Of a DNA stretch of 64,000 nucleotides, positions 25,659 to 34,056 are shown piece after piece. This stretch comes from Novosphingobium mangrovisedimenti (GTDB taxonomy: Bacteria > Pseudomonadota > Alphaproteobacteria > Sphingomonadales > Sphingomonadaceae). How positions within the stretch are numbered: the first letter of the stretch is position 1; each line of letters begins with the position of its first letter. The stretch spans positions 124,001 through 188,000 of the forward strand of contig NZ_JANZXA010000006.1 of NCBI RefSeq assembly GCF_025153475.1, given 5' to 3'. The position numbers were made by a program, and so were the translations under genes. The notes beneath the pieces are model-generated. The model saw nothing but the letters and a program-made list of their open reading frames with translations, searched no databases and had not been told where the DNA came from.

Positions 25659-26675
25659 TCAGCCCAGCTTGGCCATGGCCTCGCGTCCCATGCGTTCCTT
25701 CCACAGGTCCGGTTCGCCGGCCAGTTCGGGATTGAGCATCGCGCGCTTCATGAACAGGTGGCACTGATGCTCTTCGGTGAGGCCGATGCCGCCGTGGAGC
25801 TGGATCATCTCTTCGGTGACGAACTGGTAGGTCTCGCCCGCGAGCGTCTTCATGGCGCCGAACTGGATGATGTCGGCATCCTCGTCATGCACGCGGCTCC
25901 ACAGGAGCGCGTCGGCAACGACGATGCGCGTCTTCATGTCGGCGGCGCGGTGCTTGAGGGCCTGGAACATCGCGATCGGGCGGTCGAATTGCTTGCGCAT
26001 GGCCATGTATTCGACCGTCATGTCGAGCGCGGCGGCAGAGCCGCCAAGGCAGTCCGCCGCGATGGCAAGGTGTGCCTCGGGCGCGATCGCATCGTGCATG
26101 GCCGGCGCGCCCTTCACATCGGCGAGGTAGAGCGCGGGATCGGGGGCATAGCCGTCCAGCACTACGTCGAACATGCGGCGGCTCGGGTCCCAGATGGGGC
26201 GTTCGACAAGCGATACGCCCGGGGCATCGAGCGGCAGCAGCGCGTAGCCATGCGGCAGGCTGGCGACGATGGTGCTGGCCATGTCGGCCTCGAAGACGCC
26301 CGAAATCGTGCCGGTCAGCGAGCCGTCCCCGGCAGGCGTCAGGCGGGCGGCGCGCATGTGCAGGGGCACGTATTCGCCGCCGCAGATGCGCTCGACCCAG
26401 TCGGCCTTGTCGGCAAGCGTTTCGCTGGCGAGGATCGCCTGCAGGCCAAGCTGCGCCGGGATCAGCGGCGCGGAGGACAGCACGCGGCCCATCTCGTAAT
26501 GGATCGCGGTCGTGGCATCGCGGCCAAGGCCGAGCCCGCCCAGTTCCTCGGGCACGCGGATCATCATCCAGCCCATTTCGGCCATGAGTTCCCAGCTCGC
26601 ATCGCGGTCGGGAGAGAGCTTGTCCGCCGGGAAGGCCTTCTGCGCGGCGTCGGTGAGTTCGTTCAGTTCGATCAT
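25659..26675 (-). CDS. Acyl-CoA dehydrogenase, small subunit of a two-subunit enzyme
   Basis: A 338-residue acyl-CoA dehydrogenase-fold protein. RKQFDRPIAMFQALKHR is the family helix that binds FAD phosphate, and QLHGGIGLTEEH is the C-terminal active-site loop, while the catalytic glutamate motif is not evident in this chain. Two-subunit enzymes of this type (alpha2beta2) occur in mycobacterial cholesterol side-chain degradation (ChsE1-ChsE2, FadE26-27). The larger partner is the next gene upstream on this strand, separated by one base, so they form an operon read right to left. They probably oxidise a bulky acyl-CoA. Confidence 0.82.
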   Translation of the reverse strand: MIELNELTDAAQKAFPADKLSPDRDASWELMAEMGWMMIRVPEELGGLGLGRDATTAIHYEMGRVLSSAPLIPAQLGLQAILASETLADKADWVERICGGEYVPLHMRAARLTPAGDGSLTGTISGVFEADMASTIVASLPHGYALLPLDAPGVSLVERPIWDPSRRMFDVVLDGYAPDPALYLADVKGAPAMHDAIAPEAHLAIAADCLGGSAAALDMTVEYMAMRKQFDRPIAMFQALKHRAADMKTRIVVADALLWSRVHDEDADIIQFGAMKTLAGETYQFVTEEMIQLHGGIGLTEEHQCHLFMKRAMLNPELAGEPDLWKERMGREAMAKLG

Positions 26676-26676
26676 C

Positions 26677-27870
26677 TTACAGCACCCAGTTCTTCGGCTC
26701 GCGCGGCATTTCGAGCATGCGCTCGGCGATGATGTTGCGCTGCACTTCCTCGCTGCCGCCGGCGATGGTCCAGGCGTAGGAGTTCATGTAGTCGGCCATC
26801 CAGTTGCCGGTATTGAGATCGCCGAAAGTGATCGGCGCGATGTACTGCTCGCTCATTCCGCCAAGCCGCAGGCCCAGCTTCGAATAGGCGCGCAGCGCGC
26901 GGCTGTAGGAGTTCTTGACGATCGAGGCGTCGCCCATGCGCTCGATCCCCTTGATGCGGTTGTCGAGGAACTGGTCGGCAATCGCGCAGACGGCGTCGAC
27001 CTGCGTCACCAGTTCGCCGAAGTCGCGCAGCACGCCGCGGTCGTCCTCGTGCCCGTGCTCGCGGATCAGGCTCGCCACGCGGGAGAGGGCACCGCGCATG
27101 CGGTAGGACAGCTCCATCAGCGTGAGGCCGCGTTCGCTGGCAAGGGTCGCCTGCGCCACGGCCCAGCCCTTGCCTTCCTCGCCCACGCGCTGCTCGACCG
27201 GGATCACCACGTTGTCGAGGAAGATCTCGGCGAATTCCTCGTCGCCCTGGATCTGGTGGATCGGGCTGACCGAGACGCCGGGCGTCTTCATGTCCATCAG
27301 CAGGTAGGTGATGCCTGCCTGCTTCACGCCTTCGGAACTGGTGCGCACCAGCAGCAGGCACATGTCGGCGAACTGGGCCATGGTCGACCAGATCTTCTGG
27401 CCGTTGACGACATAGACTTCCCTGCCGTCGCGAACTTCGCGCACCGCCTTGCACTTGAGCGCGGCAAGGTCGGAACCGGCGCCCGGCTCGGAGAAGCCCT
27501 GGCACCAGGTTTCGCCCTCGAGGATGCGGGGCATGTACTTCGCCTTCTGCTCGGGGCTGGCGCATTCGTGCAGCGTGGCAAAGGCGTGGTAGGTGGAGAC
27601 GAACGAGAGCAGCAGGCGCGGGCAGTCGGCCCTGGCCAGCTCCTCGTAGATCACTTTCTGCTCGGCCAGGCTGCGGCCGCCACCGTGGTATTCCGCGGGC
27701 CAGTGCGGGATCGCGTAGCCGGCCTTCACCAGCTTGGCGAACCAGTCGCGCTGGGTCTTTACGAAATCGTCCTGCGTGCGGCTGGCATCGCGCCAGCCTT
27801 GCGGTTTTTCGGCTTCGAGAAAGCTGCGTACTTCATGGCGCAGGGCTTCGAGATCAGCGTTGTCCGTCAT
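26677..27870 (-). CDS. Acyl-CoA dehydrogenase, large subunit of a two-subunit enzyme
   Basis: A 397-residue partner of the 25659 gene. GFSEPGAGSDLAAL is the FAD-contacting strand, GQKIWSTMAQFADM is characteristic, and the C-terminal SEEVQRNIIAERMLEMPREP is the signature end of these dehydrogenases. I chose the Met at 27870, since the longer open frame to 28122 overlaps the ferredoxin gene and reads poorly. This gene and the next one downstream are one base apart. A Rieske ferredoxin lies 71 bases upstream on the same strand. The start has GGAG within the upstream bases. Confidence 0.86.
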   Translation of the reverse strand: MTDNADLEALRHEVRSFLEAEKPQGWRDASRTQDDFVKTQRDWFAKLVKAGYAIPHWPAEYHGGGRSLAEQKVIYEELARADCPRLLLSFVSTYHAFATLHECASPEQKAKYMPRILEGETWCQGFSEPGAGSDLAALKCKAVREVRDGREVYVVNGQKIWSTMAQFADMCLLLVRTSSEGVKQAGITYLLMDMKTPGVSVSPIHQIQGDEEFAEIFLDNVVIPVEQRVGEEGKGWAVAQATLASERGLTLMELSYRMRGALSRVASLIREHGHEDDRGVLRDFGELVTQVDAVCAIADQFLDNRIKGIERMGDASIVKNSYSRALRAYSKLGLRLGGMSEQYIAPITFGDLNTGNWMADYMNSYAWTIAGGSEEVQRNIIAERMLEMPREPKNWVL

Positions 27871-27941
27871 GTCCTCTCCATGCACAGCGGCCCGATGGGC
27901 GTCCAGATTTCTGGCTACGCGCTCGCGATATGTGGGCAGCC

Positions 27942-28256
27942 CTAGACCGCGACTTCCACCGTATCGCCTTCGATCCGCACTTCGTAAGTTTCGATGGGCA
28001 GCGTGGCGGGCGGGTTCATCGGCTTGCCGGTTTCCAGGTCGAAGCGGGCGCCGTGAACCGGGCAGGAGATCCAGCCCGCGCGCACGCGGCCGCATTCCAG
28101 CGTCTCGTAGGCGTGGCTGCACAGGTTGCGGACCGCGAAGATGCGGTCCTTGCTGTTCACGAGGATCACACTCACCCCGTTGACATCGACCACTTTCTTG
28201 CCGCCAGCGGGAACCTCGTCCACTTTTGCCACTGCGACGAATGCTTTTTCGCTCAT
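27942..28256 (-). CDS. Rieske [2Fe-2S] ferredoxin
   Basis: A 104-residue single-domain protein with both Rieske motifs, CSHAYETLECG and CPVHGARF, with 17 residues between them (Cys-x-His and Cys-x2-His). It carries electrons, for example to a ring-hydroxylating oxygenase, like BphA3-type ferredoxins, or may resemble the NirD small subunit. No oxygenase is next to it in this window, so its partner lies elsewhere. It heads the minus-strand operon with the two acyl-CoA dehydrogenase subunits. It is divergent from the KstD-like gene at 28483, with 226 bp between. Confidence 0.88.
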   Translation of the reverse strand: MSEKAFVAVAKVDEVPAGGKKVVDVNGVSVILVNSKDRIFAVRNLCSHAYETLECGRVRAGWISCPVHGARFDLETGKPMNPPATLPIETYEVRIEGDTVEVAV

Positions 28257-28482
28257 CGTTGTTCTTCGACTTTCTGCAATTTCAGTTCTGCCCTGCACCG
28301 GCGTAGCACTCCGGCCCCTGCGGTGCGCACCGTCATGGCGCAAGGTTGCGGGCTGCGCCAGAGCACGAGCAAGCAATTTGCAGTACCCCGGCGGTCATTT
28401 CTAGGGCAAGTCGTGGACGCGATAAGGCTTGCGGAAGGGCCGGGCTCTCCTTCGCGAAAAATGGGCCAATGGGAGAGTGTGG

Positions 28483-30201
28483 GTGACGGCTGGCGAAAGC
28501 TTTGATGTCGTGGTGATTGGATCGGGTGCCGCAGGCGCCATGGCGGCATTGCGTGCGACCGACCTGGGCATGAAAGTGCTGATCGTGGAAAAGGCGCACA
28601 AGTTCGGCGGCACCTCTGCGACCTCCGGCGGGGTCATGTGGATCCCGAACCACGGGCTCGACGGCGACAAGGGCGACAGCCGCGAATCCGCGCTGGAATA
28701 TCTCGACGCGACGATCGGCGTGCCGGTGAACCGCGAAAGGCTCGAAGCCTACGTCGATGAAGCGCCCAGGATGCTGGATTATCTCAAGTCCACCGGGGTC
28801 GAGGTCATGGCCGCCGCCTGGCCGGATTACTACCCGGACCGGGCCGGCGCGCGGGCGGACCGTTCGGTGATCGTGCCCACCTTCGACGGGCGCAAGCTGG
28901 GCGATGATCGCTATGCGCTGATGCGCGAGCAGTACAACCGCTTCAAGCTGTTCGGCCGCTACGCCATGGACCTGACCGAGACGTTCGCGCTGATGATGCA
29001 GTCCAAGGGCTGGCGCACGGTGGCGGCGAAGGTCATCGGGCGCTACTGGAAGGATCGCTCCACGCGCAAGGTGTCCCACCGCGACCGCCGCTTCACGCAA
29101 GGCGCGGCGCTGATGGGCGCGACCTACGAGCAGGTGTTCAAGCGTGGCGGCGAACTGCGCATGGAGACCAGGCTGGAACGCCTGCTGCTCGATGACGGGG
29201 GCAGGGTGATGGGCGTCGAGGTTTCGAACTTCGGCCGCAAGTATGTGGTGCACGCGCGTCACGGCGTGGTGCTGGCGGCAGGCGGTTTCGAATGGAACCA
29301 GGAACTGCGCGACCGTTTCTATCCGGTGCCGGGGCTGACCCGCCATTCCTCCACGCCCGAGGATGCCAACCGAGGAGAGGCGCTGATCGAGGCCGAGAAG
29401 ATCGGCGCTTCGACCGAGCATACCGAGCAGGGCTGGTGGATGCCGACGATGACCTTGCCGATGCCCAAGGCCTCGAACTTTCACGAAATTCACCAGGCGG
29501 CTTTCGATGTGGGCCGCCCGTGGAGCGTCGTGGTCAACCGCAAGGGCGTGCGCTTCGTCGACGAGGCCTGCGGCTACGACCAGTTCGGCCAGGCGATGGT
29601 GCGCGATCAGCTCGAAACCGGCGCGAACATGCCGTGCTGGCTGATCTTCGATTCCAAGTTCCGCAAGAAGTTCAGCGCCGGCGGCCTCATGCCCACGGTC
29701 CACACGCCCGAGAGCAAGGTGCCCGCCGACTGGTGGGACCACTACGTGTTCCGCGCCGATACGATCGAGGAACTGTGCCGCAAGGTCCATCTGCCGGTGG
29801 ATGTGGTGAAGCAGACGGTCGCCAACATGAACGAATACGCCAAGACTGGCGTCGACCCCGAATTCGGTCGCGGTATGAACCCCTACGATCAGATGTTCGG
29901 CGATCCCAGCTCGACGCCCAATCCCAACATAGGCCCGATCGACAAGGCGCCGTTCTATGCCGTGCCGATCAACAACGGCGATCTCGGCACCAAGGGCGGC
30001 CTGCGCTGCGATGCGCGGGCGCGTGTGCTCGACATGCAGGGCAATCCGATCCCGGGGCTCTATGCCGCAGGCAACAATTCGGGCACGCCTTTCGGCGACA
30101 CCTATCCGGGAGCGGGCGCGACCATCGGACCGGCCATGACTTTCGGCTATGTCGCGGCCAACGACATCGCGGAGCGTTCGGGCAACCAGCGGGCCAACTG
30201 A
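28483..30201 (+). CDS. FAD-dependent dehydrogenase, KstD-like (second copy)
   Basis: A 572-residue homologue of the 18011 protein. GSGAAGAMAALRA is the ADP-binding loop, EKAHKFGGTSATSGGV the FAD motif, and TYPGAGATIGPAMTFGY the C-terminal motif with Tyr-x3-Gly. I chose the GTG at 28483 because GGGAGA lies about 6-8 bases upstream; the ATG at 28429 adds a basic N-terminus with no such site. The neighbours (SDR and two acyl-CoA dehydrogenases) fit stepwise oxidation of cyclic acyl-CoA compounds. Substrate unknown. Confidence 0.8.
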   Translation: MTAGESFDVVVIGSGAAGAMAALRATDLGMKVLIVEKAHKFGGTSATSGGVMWIPNHGLDGDKGDSRESALEYLDATIGVPVNRERLEAYVDEAPRMLDYLKSTGVEVMAAAWPDYYPDRAGARADRSVIVPTFDGRKLGDDRYALMREQYNRFKLFGRYAMDLTETFALMMQSKGWRTVAAKVIGRYWKDRSTRKVSHRDRRFTQGAALMGATYEQVFKRGGELRMETRLERLLLDDGGRVMGVEVSNFGRKYVVHARHGVVLAAGGFEWNQELRDRFYPVPGLTRHSSTPEDANRGEALIEAEKIGASTEHTEQGWWMPTMTLPMPKASNFHEIHQAAFDVGRPWSVVVNRKGVRFVDEACGYDQFGQAMVRDQLETGANMPCWLIFDSKFRKKFSAGGLMPTVHTPESKVPADWWDHYVFRADTIEELCRKVHLPVDVVKQTVANMNEYAKTGVDPEFGRGMNPYDQMFGDPSSTPNPNIGPIDKAPFYAVPINNGDLGTKGGLRCDARARVLDMQGNPIPGLYAAGNNSGTPFGDTYPGAGATIGPAMTFGYVAANDIAERSGNQRAN

Positions 30202-30225
30202 TCGCGGTGCGCCTCAAATATATAG

Positions 30226-30270
30226 GTCGTCCCCGCAAAAGCGGGGGCCCCGCCGTCGCGGGGACCACGG
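30226..30270. repeat. GC-rich hairpin repeat (third family)
   Basis: GTCCCCGC / GCGGGG hairpins with aaaa and cgtc loops lie close together in the 94-bp gap between the KstD-like gene and the SDR. They resemble the element at 25560. They may mark the end of one transcript or simply be a dispersed repeat. Confidence 0.5.
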
Positions 30271-30295
30271 TCCAAGGGATCAGGAGATTGATGGA

Positions 30296-31069
30296 ATGCA
30301 AGGCAAGGTAGCGATCGTCACCGGCGCGGCGGGCGGCATCGGCGAGGCATGTGTGCGAGCGCTCGGCGCAAAGGGCGTCAAGGTGCTGGGCACCGGACGT
30401 AACGCTGCGAAACTGCAGGCGCTCAAGGACGCGCTCGAAGGCGTCATGGACTTCGATTTCGTAGCGGTCGATGCCACCGCGGATGATGCGCCCAGGGCCA
30501 TCGTGCAGGGCGCCGTCGACAAGTTCGGCCGGCTGGACATTCTCGTGAACAATGCCGGCTCGTTCAATTTCGGTCCCGTAGACCAGACCACCGACGAGAT
30601 GCTCGACGAGGTCATCGGCATTTCCGTGCGCGCGCCGTTCCGCCTGTGCCGCGAGGCGCTGGGCGTGATGGGAGAGGGCTCCTCGATCCTGTTCATCGGC
30701 TCGACCTGGGGCATCTTCGGCACGGTCGCGGGCGGGGCCTACTCGATGGCCAAGGCCGGGCAGATCGGCCTGATGCAGACCATGGCCGCCGAATATGCGC
30801 CGCGCGGCGTGCGCTCGAACTACATCGCGCCCACCGTGGTGCGGACCGAAATGACCGATGCTTTCTGGGACCTCGACTTCTTCCGGCGCGGCAATCATGA
30901 ACTGACGCCGATGAAGCGCGATTGCACGGCCGAAGACATCGGCAACATGGTCGCGTTCCTCGCTTCGGAAGAGGCCGGTTTCGTCAATGGCCAGACCATC
31001 GCGGTAGACGGCGGTATGTCGACCACGCGCTATGTTGCGCCTGAGGCGCTTGGCGCGGTACGCCAGTAG
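30296..31069 (+). CDS. Short-chain dehydrogenase/reductase (SDR)
   Basis: A 257-residue classical SDR. TGAAGGIGE is the NAD(P) loop, NNAG follows, and the active site is Ser in IGSTWGIFG and YSMAK (Tyr-x3-Lys). ATG 30296 is preceded by AGGAGA. It follows the KstD-like gene and precedes the acyl-CoA dehydrogenase pair on the same strand. The oxidised group could be a ring hydroxyl or a hydroxyacyl-CoA. Confidence 0.85.
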   Translation: MQGKVAIVTGAAGGIGEACVRALGAKGVKVLGTGRNAAKLQALKDALEGVMDFDFVAVDATADDAPRAIVQGAVDKFGRLDILVNNAGSFNFGPVDQTTDEMLDEVIGISVRAPFRLCREALGVMGEGSSILFIGSTWGIFGTVAGGAYSMAKAGQIGLMQTMAAEYAPRGVRSNYIAPTVVRTEMTDAFWDLDFFRRGNHELTPMKRDCTAEDIGNMVAFLASEEAGFVNGQTIAVDGGMSTTRYVAPEALGAVRQ

Positions 31070-31178
31070 TTCATAAAAGGCAGGATCGCACAGGCGATTG
31101 CGCAGCGGCGCGGTGTTGTCGCGCGTGCGCACTTGCGCCTAACGGTCCTGTTAAAGGACCTTGAGAGGCGCTGCGCTG

Positions 31179-32324
31179 ATGCAATTCGAATGGACTGAGG
31201 AACAGGATGCGTTCCGGTACAAGATCCGGGACTTCCTGCATGCCAATTTGCCCGATGACTGGGAGAAGTTCTCCGAACACGGCCCCGCGTCTCCTGCGCT
31301 GACGGCCTTTGCGCGCGAGTTCTGCGTGAAGCTGGCGGATGCGGGCATCCTCTTCCCGCACTGGCCCAGGGAGATGGGAGGCGAAGGCCTCGGCCCCTGG
31401 GAACAGCAGATCCTTGCCGAGGAAATGTGGATCGCCGGCGAACCGCGCGGCGGCCAGTACATGAACGTCAACTGGATCGGCCCGACGCTCGAAAAGTACG
31501 GCACGCCCGAGCAGAAGGCGCGCTATCTTGAGCCGATCACCAAGGGACAGTCGCTGTGGTGCCAGGGCTTTTCCGAGCCTGACGCCGGTTCCGACCTCGC
31601 CGCGCTGCGCACGCGTGCCGAGCTGAAGGACGGCAACTACGTCATCAACGGCCAGAAGATCTGGACCAGCTATGCCGGCCTTGCCGACACCTGCTTCCTG
31701 CTCACGCGCACCAGCGATGACCGCAAGCGCGGCATCACCATCATTCTCGTGCCGATGGACACGCCCGGCATCACCGTGCGCCAGATCCCCTCGCTGATCG
31801 GCGAGGGCGACATTCACGAGGTTTTCTTCGACGACGTGACCGTGCCCGAAAGCGCGCGCTTCGGCGACGAAGGGCAGGCCTGGGAGATCGTCGGTTACTC
31901 GCTGCGCAACGAACGCCTCGGCATTCCGCGCTTCAGGCTGGCCCGCGCCGCGCTCGACCGGGCGGTGCAGATGCTCAAGGACGCGGGCGAGTTCGACAGC
32001 GAATACGTCAAAATCGAGGCGGCGCGCTGCGCGGCCCTGTGCGAGGCGGCGGGCACGGCGAACTATGCTGTCGTCCAGCGCCGCGTCGACGGGCTTGTCA
32101 TCGGCGCTGAATCCAGCTCGGCCCGTTACGCCACTGTTATGGCCGAGCGGGTCGTGTGCGAATTCGTGGTCGAGTTCGTGCCCGAGGGGCTTGCCGGGGC
32201 CTCGCCCTATCTCAAGATGCACCACCAGCGCGGCATTGTCGCCGGTGTCGCTGCCGGGTCCGCCGAGATCCAGCTCAACATCATCGCCAGCGAAGTGCTG
32301 GAATTGCCGAGGGAGCCGCGCTGA
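31179..32324 (+). CDS. Acyl-CoA dehydrogenase, large subunit of a two-subunit enzyme
   Basis: A 381-residue protein of the same kind as 26677-27870. GFSEPDAGSDLAALRT is the FAD strand, INGQKIWTSYAGLAD the active-site segment, and the C-terminus ends SAEIQLNIIASEVLELPREP. The stop codon shares a base with the ATG of the small-subunit gene, so translation is coupled. I chose ATG 31179 over the 31161 codon because the family starts MQFEWTEEQ. It probably oxidises a branched or cyclic acyl-CoA, by analogy with FadE28-29 and ChsE enzymes. Confidence 0.86.
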   Translation: MQFEWTEEQDAFRYKIRDFLHANLPDDWEKFSEHGPASPALTAFAREFCVKLADAGILFPHWPREMGGEGLGPWEQQILAEEMWIAGEPRGGQYMNVNWIGPTLEKYGTPEQKARYLEPITKGQSLWCQGFSEPDAGSDLAALRTRAELKDGNYVINGQKIWTSYAGLADTCFLLTRTSDDRKRGITIILVPMDTPGITVRQIPSLIGEGDIHEVFFDDVTVPESARFGDEGQAWEIVGYSLRNERLGIPRFRLARAALDRAVQMLKDAGEFDSEYVKIEAARCAALCEAAGTANYAVVQRRVDGLVIGAESSSARYATVMAERVVCEFVVEFVPEGLAGASPYLKMHHQRGIVAGVAAGSAEIQLNIIASEVLELPREPR

Positions 32325-33241
32325 TGCAGCTTTCGCTCAACGAAGACCAGACGCAGGTTCTCGACTTCATCGACAGCTTGGCCAAGCCCTTTGCCACGGT
32401 GCCGATGCACGACGTGTCGCTGGCGCTGGAAAGCGCGGAACTGGACGAGGCGCTGGTCGAGAACGGGTTCCTCGACGTCATGGCGGTCGAGGAACTCGGC
32501 CCCGTCACCGCCGCGCTCGTGGTCGAGAAGCTGGCGCGCCTGCCCTTTGCGATCGAAGCGGCGGCTTCGGCCATGGTGCGCCCGCTGATCGATCCCGAAC
32601 TGCCGCGCCCGCTGTGCCTTGTGGAGGAAGGCAAGACCCGCAAGCCGCTGCGCTTCCTGCGGCCCGGCGCGACTGTCGTCGTTGTCGGCCCCTCGGGCGT
32701 GAAGAGCTTTGCCGCCACCGAGGAGATGATCGCGCCCGCGCAGGAAGACACGCTCTACGGCTATCCGGTTGCGTTCCTGACCTCGCTGCCCGAGAGCATG
32801 ACGGCGCACGATGTCGATCCGGCGGAGATTACCCGTGCGTGGCGCGTCGGCATGGCGGCGGAAGCTGCCGGCCTGCTCGGCGGGGCGCTGGACAGCACGG
32901 TTACGTACGTGTGCGAGCGCAAGCAATTCGGCCGCCCGCTCGCGACCTTCCAGGGCATGCGCCACCGCCTTGCCGAGGATCAGGTCATGACCAATTCGGT
33001 CTACTGGATCGCCATGCGCGCGGCCGGCACTGGCGATGCGGGCGATGCGGCGATGGCGCTGCTTCACGCGCAGGAAGCCGCCAAGCGCGTGTGCTACGAC
33101 TACCACCAGTTCCTCGGCGGCATGGGCATGACGCTGGAGCACCCGCTGCACTTGTGGACCTACCGCCTCAAGCTGCTTACTGCCGAACTCGGCGGGCGCG
33201 GCGCGCAGGGGCTGGCTGCGGCCGAAGCGCTCTGGGGCTGA
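32324..33241 (+). CDS. Acyl-CoA dehydrogenase, small subunit of a two-subunit enzyme
   Basis: A 305-residue acyl-CoA dehydrogenase-fold partner of the previous gene. RKQFGRPLATFQGMRHR is the FAD-binding helix, and QFLGGMGMTLEHPLHLWTY the C-terminal loop. The start ATG 32324 overlaps the upstream stop by one base. Like the 25659 protein, it lacks an obvious catalytic glutamate motif, so the large subunit supplies the base. Its stop codon lies in the convergent hairpin at 33240. Confidence 0.84.
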   Translation: MQLSLNEDQTQVLDFIDSLAKPFATVPMHDVSLALESAELDEALVENGFLDVMAVEELGPVTAALVVEKLARLPFAIEAAASAMVRPLIDPELPRPLCLVEEGKTRKPLRFLRPGATVVVVGPSGVKSFAATEEMIAPAQEDTLYGYPVAFLTSLPESMTAHDVDPAEITRAWRVGMAAEAAGLLGGALDSTVTYVCERKQFGRPLATFQGMRHRLAEDQVMTNSVYWIAMRAAGTGDAGDAAMALLHAQEAAKRVCYDYHQFLGGMGMTLEHPLHLWTYRLKLLTAELGGRGAQGLAAAEALWG

Positions 33242-33264
33242 TCCTCCCCGTACCGGGGAGGATC
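33240..33264. terminator. Perfect hairpin between convergent genes
   Basis: GATCCTCCCCG (33240-33250) and CGGGGAGGATC (33254-33264) pair without mismatch across TAC. Stop codons of both the acyl-CoA dehydrogenase (33239-33241) and the convergent SDR (33263-33265) touch it. It matches the right-hand end hairpin of the 137-bp repeat. No long T run is seen, so termination by it alone is not certain. Confidence 0.55.
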
Positions 33265-34051
33265 AATCCACGTCGATCATGCCCTTTGCACCGGTGCCGC
33301 CGCTCACCGCCAGCGTTTCGCCGGTGATGTAGCTTGCCGCGTCGCTGGCCAGGAACACTACCGCCTGTGCCACTTCCTCCGGCTTGCCGGGACGGCCCAG
33401 AGCAAAGGCGGTCTTTGCCGAACCCAGTGCATCGAAGCCCGTCTTCGCCCAGCCTTTCTGCGCCAGTTCCGTTGCCGTCATGCCCGGTGCGACGGCGTTC
33501 ACGCGCACGTTCGAACTGCCCCACTCGGTCGCCGCGACCTTGGTGAACATCTGCAGCCCGGCCTTGGCTGCCGAATAGGCGCCGCAGCCGGGCGTGCCGG
33601 TGATCCCTGCCTGAGAGGAAATGTTGACGATGGCACCGTGCCCGCTCTTTTTGAGGTGCGGGATGGCGGCGTGCGAGCAGTAGAAGGCCGCGTTGAGGTT
33701 CAGCTTTACGTCCTTGTCCCACATCTCCGGCGCCATTTTGGAAAAGCCGGAGAAGCTCGATTTTCCGGCGTTGTTGATGAGGATGTCCAGCCGCCCGAAA
33801 TGGTCCACGGTCTTGTCGATCAGCGCCTGCACCTGTTCGGGATCGGTGGCGTCGGTGGGCACGCACAGGATGGCGCGTCCGGTTTCCGCGCGCAGTTCGC
33901 CGGCGGTTTTCTCGAGCGCGTCGGCCTTGCGTGCGGCCAGCACCAGATTGGCGCCGCGCTGGGCGAGAAGACGGGCGATCTCCTTGCCGATACCCGTGCC
34001 GCCGCCCGTGACTACCGCGACGCGGCCGCTGAGATCGAAACCTTCCAACAT
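33263..34051 (-). CDS. Short-chain dehydrogenase/reductase (SDR)
   Basis: A 262-residue classical SDR. TGGGTGIGK is the NAD(P) loop, NNAG is present, and the active site is Ser in NISSQAGI and YSAAK. Start: ATG 34051 (preceded by GGTGAG 4 bases upstream) or ATG 34063, which overlaps the DUF1214-like stop as ATGGTGA; both are plausible. Either way the SDR is translationally linked to that gene. The C-terminal segment ends ISGETLAVSGGTGAKGM, typical of fatty or steroid SDRs. Substrate unknown. Confidence 0.84.
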   Translation of the reverse strand: MLEGFDLSGRVAVVTGGGTGIGKEIARLLAQRGANLVLAARKADALEKTAGELRAETGRAILCVPTDATDPEQVQALIDKTVDHFGRLDILINNAGKSSFSGFSKMAPEMWDKDVKLNLNAAFYCSHAAIPHLKKSGHGAIVNISSQAGITGTPGCGAYSAAKAGLQMFTKVAATEWGSSNVRVNAVAPGMTATELAQKGWAKTGFDALGSAKTAFALGRPGKPEEVAQAVVFLASDAASYITGETLAVSGGTGAKGMIDVD

Positions 34052-34056
34052 CGTGC

